Positions 59,732 to 64,000 of a stretch of DNA of 64,000 bases are shown piece by piece. The stretch is from Oceanospirillaceae bacterium (GTDB taxonomy: Bacteria > Pseudomonadota > Gammaproteobacteria > Pseudomonadales > Litoribrevibacteraceae): positions 21,606-85,605 of the forward strand of contig JADFAD010000012.1 in assembly GCA_015665455.1 (NCBI GenBank), read 5' to 3'. The number at the start of each line of letters is the position of its first letter. The first letter of the stretch is position 1. A program made the translations under genes and the position numbers. The notes beneath the pieces are model-generated. The model searched no databases. It was not told where the DNA came from and was given only the letters and a program-made list of their open reading frames with translations.

Positions 59732-59905
59732 CCCTTCAGTGATGCAGGTCACTCTTTATAAAAAAAACACCTCTTAGATACTCTGTGTTACGAGATTAAT
59801 CCCTTATTTATCCACTCTAAATTCAATAACTGACTATACTTTGTTGCAGCAAGATATAGGTATTTAGTGTTGGTTATTACTTTATAAATGAACAAGGATA
59901 AGCTC

Positions 59906-61126
59906 GTGGAATTTAAAGATTATTTGCGCATTATGGTAGAAAAAGACGGTTCAGATTTATACCTGTCTACAGGGGCGCCTATTAGTGCAAAAATCTATGG
60001 GAAGTTAATCCCTTTGTCCAAAGAACCTTTACCCGGTGGTGCTGTAAAGAAAATTGCATACAGCATGATGGATGAAGAACAAAAACGGGACTTTGAAACC
60101 AAACCTGAGGCAAATCTAGCTATTTCAGAGGCGGGTATTGGCCGCTTTCGAGTGAATGTTTTTCTTCAACGCAATCAATTCTCTATGGTGATTAGAACCA
60201 TTAAGACAGATATTCCAAGTTACAACGACCTTGGTCTGCCTGAAATCCTGCCGAAGTTGATTATGCAAAAGCGCGGCTTGATCTTGTTTGTCGGAGGGAC
60301 CGGTTCAGGTAAATCAACTTCTTTAGCTTCTCTTATTGATCATCGAAATACCAATTCATCGGGACACATAATTACGATTGAAGATCCTGTTGAATTTGTT
60401 CATCGACATAAAAAATCAATTGTTAATCAGCGTGAAGTAGGGGTTGATACCAATTGCTACGAAGATGCGTTGGTAAATACACTAAGGCAGGCTCCTGATG
60501 TCATTTTAATTGGTGAAATTCGAACACAAGAAACCATGGAACATGCTTTGGAGTTTGCTGAAACGGGGCATTTGTGTCTTTCTACGTTACATGCAAATAA
60601 TGCCAACCAAGCGATTGACCGTATTGTTAACTTCTTCCCTGAAGAACGTCATAAACAGTTGTTTATGGATCTTTCCCTTAATTTACAAGCCATTATTTCT
60701 CAGCGACTCATACCTACGAAAGACGGTAAACGAGCAGCTGCAATTGAAGTGCTTCTTAATACCCCCCGTGTGGCTGATTTAGTGAAGAAAGGAGATGTTG
60801 AATCCATCAAAGAGGTGATGAATAAATCTGAAAATATAGGGATGCAAACATTTGATTCTGCACTTCTTAAGATTTATAAGCAGGGGCTGATTTCTGAGGA
60901 AGAAGCATTAAAGAACGCTGATTCCCGAAATAACTTACGACTTAAGATCAGTTTGGATGATGATAAACCTGCAAGCCCTAAGCCTGTTGAACCGGCAAAG
61001 CCAGCGTCTGAAGCACCGAAACAAGAAACCGCTCCTAAAGAAAAACCAAACGAAGAAAAGACTTCGTTCTCACTTGATGGTCTGTCTTTAATTCCAAAAG
61101 ATGAAGGGGAAGAAAGCGAAGAATAA
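59906..61126 (+). CDS. pilU: Type IV pilus retraction ATPase PilU
   Basis: Cytoplasmic hexameric ATPase assisting PilT in pilus retraction (twitching). GTG 59906 is preferred (AAGGAT 6 nt upstream; standard MEFKDYLRIMVEKDGSDLYL start) over ATG 59888, which lacks a ribosome-binding site. Walker A GGTGSGKSTS near residue 130, IEDPVEFVH (Walker B-like Asp box), LRQAPDVILIGEIRTQETMEHAL and the His box GHLCLSTLHANN. PilU, not PilT, is suggested by the N-terminus and by a long charged, Pro/Lys/Glu-rich C-terminal tail after about residue 350. pilT itself is not in the window. Confidence 0.92.
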   Translation: MEFKDYLRIMVEKDGSDLYLSTGAPISAKIYGKLIPLSKEPLPGGAVKKIAYSMMDEEQKRDFETKPEANLAISEAGIGRFRVNVFLQRNQFSMVIRTIKTDIPSYNDLGLPEILPKLIMQKRGLILFVGGTGSGKSTSLASLIDHRNTNSSGHIITIEDPVEFVHRHKKSIVNQREVGVDTNCYEDALVNTLRQAPDVILIGEIRTQETMEHALEFAETGHLCLSTLHANNANQAIDRIVNFFPEERHKQLFMDLSLNLQAIISQRLIPTKDGKRAAAIEVLLNTPRVADLVKKGDVESIKEVMNKSENIGMQTFDSALLKIYKQGLISEEEALKNADSRNNLRLKISLDDDKPASPKPVEPAKPASEAPKQETAPKEKPNEEKTSFSLDGLSLIPKDEGEESEE

Positions 61127-61138
61127 AGTCACGTTGAA

Positions 61139-61158
61139 AAGCGTCTATTTAGACGCTT
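61139..61158. repeat. Inverted repeat after pilU
   Basis: Perfect 9-bp inverted repeat AAGCGTCTA/TAGACGCTT with a 2-nt spacer, 12 bp past pilU; no T-run, so termination is doubtful. It lies in the 140-bp leader of the adhesin gene. Confidence 0.45.
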
Positions 61159-61266
61159 AACAAACCGTAACGTAAAACCGAATCCAGATGTACTTTGGTA
61201 CAATAGTATGGCTTGTACTTTCTGGTATGTTTGATCTCAATTGGAGAACTTCTTGAGAGATTGAGC

Positions 61267-64000
61267 ATGGCACAAGTTATTGGCAACGTTACTTTTATTA
61301 TTGGTACTGTGATTGCGGTAGATGCGGCAGGCAATGAACGCCAACTGCAGTTAGGCGAATCCGTTTATCTTGGGGAGCGAATAGTTACCCAAGGTGAAGG
61401 AAGCCAAGTGATGATAGGTTTGTCCAATGGAGAAAGTCTAGCCTTAGGCCGCCAAAGTGAAGCGCTTTTAGATCAAGACTTACTGGATCTAAGCAGTTAC
61501 GGCCTTGAAGATGAGCTTGCCAAAGCTGAATTGCTTCAACGTCAAATACTTGAAGATCCAAACTTTGACCCCTCTCAACTAGAAGCAACCGCCGCTGGTG
61601 GCGAATCAGCGGGCGGCTTTAAGTCCGTGCCAGTGATTCTTCATCACGATTACGACTTAATCTATAACGTTAATGCTGGTTCAGCAGACTCAAAAGACAA
61701 TCAACAAAATCAGTTAGATACTCTCCAATCGCCTGATATTGCTCAACTTGATCCGTTAATTGCCAACCCTGAACTTACCTCTGCGAATCAGTTTTCAGTG
61801 GACGAAGATGAGACATTCACTGGTCGTTTTGAGGCTGTTGACCCAGATGGTGGCTCGATAACGTTTGAATTAGGCACTGTACCTGAGAATGGTGCTCTTA
61901 CGCTTAATCCTAATGGTGAATTCGTTTATACGCCGACGGCGGATTATAATGGGGCGGATCAATTCGACATTGTAATTACAGACAGTCAGGGTAATGAAAC
62001 CACTCAAACCATTATTATAGCCGTAGAGCCTGTTAATGATGCCCCTCGTTCAAATCAAGAAAACGATTTAGGCTCAGTGGATGAAAGCGCCAATACAACC
62101 ATTGACTTAAATACATTGTTTGACGAAGTCGATGGCGAAAGTATTACGATAACGCTTGGCGATAATCAGGTTTTGCCTGACGGCCTTACGCTTACTGAGT
62201 CAGGAGTAATAGAAGGAACCCCAAGTGTTCCTGGAAACTATGAGTTTGTTGTAATAGCTGAAGATGAATCAGGTAATACAACAGAATCGACCCTTTCATT
62301 GGTAGTGAATGAAGCGACAAATGACGCGCCAGTATTTGTAGGTGAGGTTGATTTAGGTAACTTTGACGAAGATGCTGCTTTAACGGTTGAATTAACAACG
62401 GACTTCGTAGATGAAGAAAATGATGCGTTAATTTTTAATCTTGCTGAGGGTAGCTCACTGCCTGAAGGGCTTGTTTTATCGGAAGAGGGTTCTTTATCAG
62501 GCAGCCCTGCAACGCCAGGTCAATATCAGTTTACGGTTAATGTGACGGACAGCGCGGGCAACACTACTCAAAATACATACTCAATTACCATCGATAATAC
62601 ATTACCGCCAGAAGCGCCCGAAGCAACTATTTCAGACGATGGTAGTTTAATCAGTGGTACGGCGGAAGCAAATTCCAACATTAGCATCACCTTGCCTGAT
62701 AACTCAGTGATTGAAACCACCGCTGATGCGAACGGTATTTATCAAGCTGATCTTCAGCCTGCACTAACAAATGGAGAGACGGTTACTGTTGTTGCTTCAG
62801 ATGAAGTAGGTAGTTCAACACCTACGAACACAGATGCTCCGGACTCAACCGCACCGGATATAAATGATGGTGAAATTGCAATAACAGAAGACGGCACTGC
62901 TGTAACGGGTAAGACTGAACCGGGAGCAACCGTAAGTATTACTGTTCCGGGTGTGGTAGCGCCAATTGTTGTTATTGCTGATGAAAGCGGTGACTTTACG
63001 GCTGATCTTGAACCTGCATTAATCGACGGAGAAACCGTTGATATCGACGTGACTGATCAAGCTGGTAATACAGCTGAAACGGTAGCGACAGCACCAGATT
63101 TAAATCCGCCTGCTGCGCCAAGTGCGGAGATCAATGAAGACGGCACACTTATATCTGGTAGCACTGAACCGAATACAGAGGTGCAGATAACTTTTCCGAA
63201 TGGAAACACTGAAACTGTTATCTCAGATGAAAATGGGGATTATGAATTTACGTTAGAGCCAACGCTAGAAGACGGTGAAACTGTTTCTGTTGTCGCTGTC
63301 GATGATGGTGGTACTTCAGAGGTAACGGAAACAAATGCCCCAGATCTGAAGGCACCTGATGCCCCGACAGCAACAATTAGTGACGAAGGTTCTCTGGTAA
63401 CAGGTACGACAGAAGCAAATACTGACCTGGTAATAACGTTACCCGATGGTACTGAACTCACAGGGACATCGGATGAAAATGGCAACTTTGAAATTGGCTT
63501 AAATCCTGCCTTGACAGAGGGAGAAACAGTTTCTGTTATTTCAAAAGATGCGGGAGGTGAATCTAAAGAAACACTTACCAATGCCCCAGACCTGAACAAA
63601 GAAGGTCAAGTTACGATAACGGGTGAGGCTATTGAGAATGAAATATTAGCCGTGAATGTTTCGGATCTAGACGGTATTTCAGGGGATGTGAATTATCAAT
63701 GGCAAGTTTCTTTTGATGAAGGAGAAACTTGGACGAATATTGATGGTGCGAATAACCAAACTTTTGTTCCGGATGAGCCACAAGTAGGGGGTCGCTTACG
63801 TGTTGAAGTGAGTTATACCGATGATGATGGTACTGAAGAAAGTTTAATCTCGCTTTCTACTGATCGTATTCCGGATGTGAATGAATCGGACGTAGGCGCG
63901 GTGACGGACGAGAATGCGGCGGATAACACCATCGCGGAAAATGCGGCGCAAGGTGCGACCGTGGGCATCACGGCCCTGGCGACGGATGCGGATGCGACCG
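61267..64000 (+). CDS. LapA-like giant surface adhesin, N-terminal part (3' partial)
   Basis: Open frame from ATG 61267 through the right edge (911 codons, no stop). Layout: residues 1-107 resemble the LapA retention module that anchors RTX adhesins in the outer-membrane pore (VIGNVTFIIGTVIAVDAAG, then GESVYLGERIVTQGEGSQV); residues 108-112 read TAAGG, the LapG protease type site. After a linker come a cadherin/VCBS-like domain with DPDGGSITFELG and GEFVYTPTADYNGAD (about 175-258), two putative-Ig domains with LP-x-GL (about 260-445), four bacterial Ig-like repeats of about 82 residues (about 447-776), and an Ig-fold domain with YQWQVSFDEGETW. A cadherin-like block starts at the edge, where GC rises sharply. 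Composition is acidic, Thr/Asp-rich and almost Cys-free, as expected. GAGAG precedes the ATG. Confidence 0.93.
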   Translation, partial: MAQVIGNVTFIIGTVIAVDAAGNERQLQLGESVYLGERIVTQGEGSQVMIGLSNGESLALGRQSEALLDQDLLDLSSYGLEDELAKAELLQRQILEDPNFDPSQLEATAAGGESAGGFKSVPVILHHDYDLIYNVNAGSADSKDNQQNQLDTLQSPDIAQLDPLIANPELTSANQFSVDEDETFTGRFEAVDPDGGSITFELGTVPENGALTLNPNGEFVYTPTADYNGADQFDIVITDSQGNETTQTIIIAVEPVNDAPRSNQENDLGSVDESANTTIDLNTLFDEVDGESITITLGDNQVLPDGLTLTESGVIEGTPSVPGNYEFVVIAEDESGNTTESTLSLVVNEATNDAPVFVGEVDLGNFDEDAALTVELTTDFVDEENDALIFNLAEGSSLPEGLVLSEEGSLSGSPATPGQYQFTVNVTDSAGNTTQNTYSITIDNTLPPEAPEATISDDGSLISGTAEANSNISITLPDNSVIETTADANGIYQADLQPALTNGETVTVVASDEVGSSTPTNTDAPDSTAPDINDGEIAITEDGTAVTGKTEPGATVSITVPGVVAPIVVIADESGDFTADLEPALIDGETVDIDVTDQAGNTAETVATAPDLNPPAAPSAEINEDGTLISGSTEPNTEVQITFPNGNTETVISDENGDYEFTLEPTLEDGETVSVVAVDDGGTSEVTETNAPDLKAPDAPTATISDEGSLVTGTTEANTDLVITLPDGTELTGTSDENGNFEIGLNPALTEGETVSVISKDAGGESKETLTNAPDLNKEGQVTITGEAIENEILAVNVSDLDGISGDVNYQWQVSFDEGETWTNIDGANNQTFVPDEPQVGGRLRVEVSYTDDDGTEESLISLSTDRIPDVNESDVGAVTDENAADNTIAENAAQGATVGITALATDADAT
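61588..61602 (+). other. Predicted LapG-type cleavage motif (TAAGG)
   Basis: Codons 108-112 of the adhesin encode Thr-Ala-Ala-Gly-Gly. In P. fluorescens LapA the protease LapG cuts between the two Ala of a TAAG motif at a nearly identical distance from the N-terminus. Confidence 0.7.
62605..63594 (+). repeat. Four tandem ~82-residue Ig-like repeats in the adhesin
   Basis: Repeat starts at about 62605, 62851, 63106 and 63352 (periods 246, 255, 246 and 243 bp). Each carries an (E/D)DG-x-(L/A)-(I/V)-(S/T)G start, a middle ITLPD/ITFPN strand and an NGETV-VV-like end, then a TNAPD-type linker. Nucleotide identity between copies looks low, so the repeats are old. Confidence 0.85.

Noticed and set aside
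63240..63599. 119-codon - strand open frame in the adhesin region
   Set aside because: Antisense of the adhesin Ig-like repeats, whose + strand frame is uninterrupted from 61267.

Overview
The window reads as chromosomal DNA of a marine-type gammaproteobacterium in the Oceanospirillales/Pseudomonadales area; a Marinomonas-like organism is my best guess, inferred from gene content and order and not from a database search. Core gene order closely follows Pseudomonas (queA-tgt-yajC-secDF; thrS-infC-rpmI-rplT-pheST-ihfA-merR; leuCDB-asd-fimV-truA-trpF...accD-folC-SPOR-cvpA-purF-metZ), but the DNA is moderately AT-rich and trpBA sits between trpF and accD.

Layout. 1-9644: the 3' part of a surface polysaccharide (O-antigen type) cluster on the + strand. 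It holds a GT-B-like protein cut by the left edge, a Wzy-like polymerase, two OafA-type acyltransferases (one with an SGNH domain), a GT2 glycosyltransferase, an NDP-sugar epimerase/reductase, a PglC-type initiating sugar transferase and a WbpM-type 4,6-dehydratase. 9917-12139: ugd and galE, supplying UDP-GlcA and UDP-Gal. 12248: tRNA-Leu(CAA), the border to housekeeping DNA. 12456-18093: queA-tgt-yajC-secD-secF (tRNA queuosine modification and the Sec translocon accessory complex). 18340-21323 (- strand): an H-NS-like protein, a Wzz chain-length regulator and an aspartate aminotransferase. 21459-31350: uvrB, tRNA-Val(GAC), thrS-infC-rpmI-rplT-pheS-pheT-ihfA and a MerR-type regulator. 31413-34263 (- strand): plsC, an unknown small protein, a soluble CZB-domain chemoreceptor and a possible 59-residue protein. 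34367-40749: a DUF2189 membrane protein, a LysR regulator divergent from leuC-leuD-leuB, and asd. 41065-54433: fimV-truA-trpF-trpB-trpA-accD-folC-SPOR-cvpA-purF-metZ. 54436-58392: a MoxR ATPase/DUF58/transglutaminase operon. 58473-61126: an HD-GYP phosphodiesterase and PilU. 61267-64000: the start of a giant LapA-like surface adhesin that runs off the right edge.

How it fits together. The polysaccharide genes, ugd/galE and wzz would build and size a surface glycan. FimV, PilU, the HD-GYP protein and the adhesin form a surface-attachment/motility group on which c-di-GMP probably acts. The adhesin begins with a retention-module-like N-terminus followed by a TAAGG motif at residues 108-112, as expected for LapG-type proteolytic release.

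Signals that a standard open-reading-frame list would miss: the adhesin itself (no stop inside the window); infC starting at a non-canonical ATT; a hairpin before thrS whose 7-nt loop reads like a tRNA-Thr(GGU) anticodon loop; a phenylalanine-rich 19-codon leader between rplT and pheS in the position of E. coli pheM; and a possible 59-codon gene at 34084-34263. I saw no insertion sequence, CRISPR array, rRNA or replication origin.
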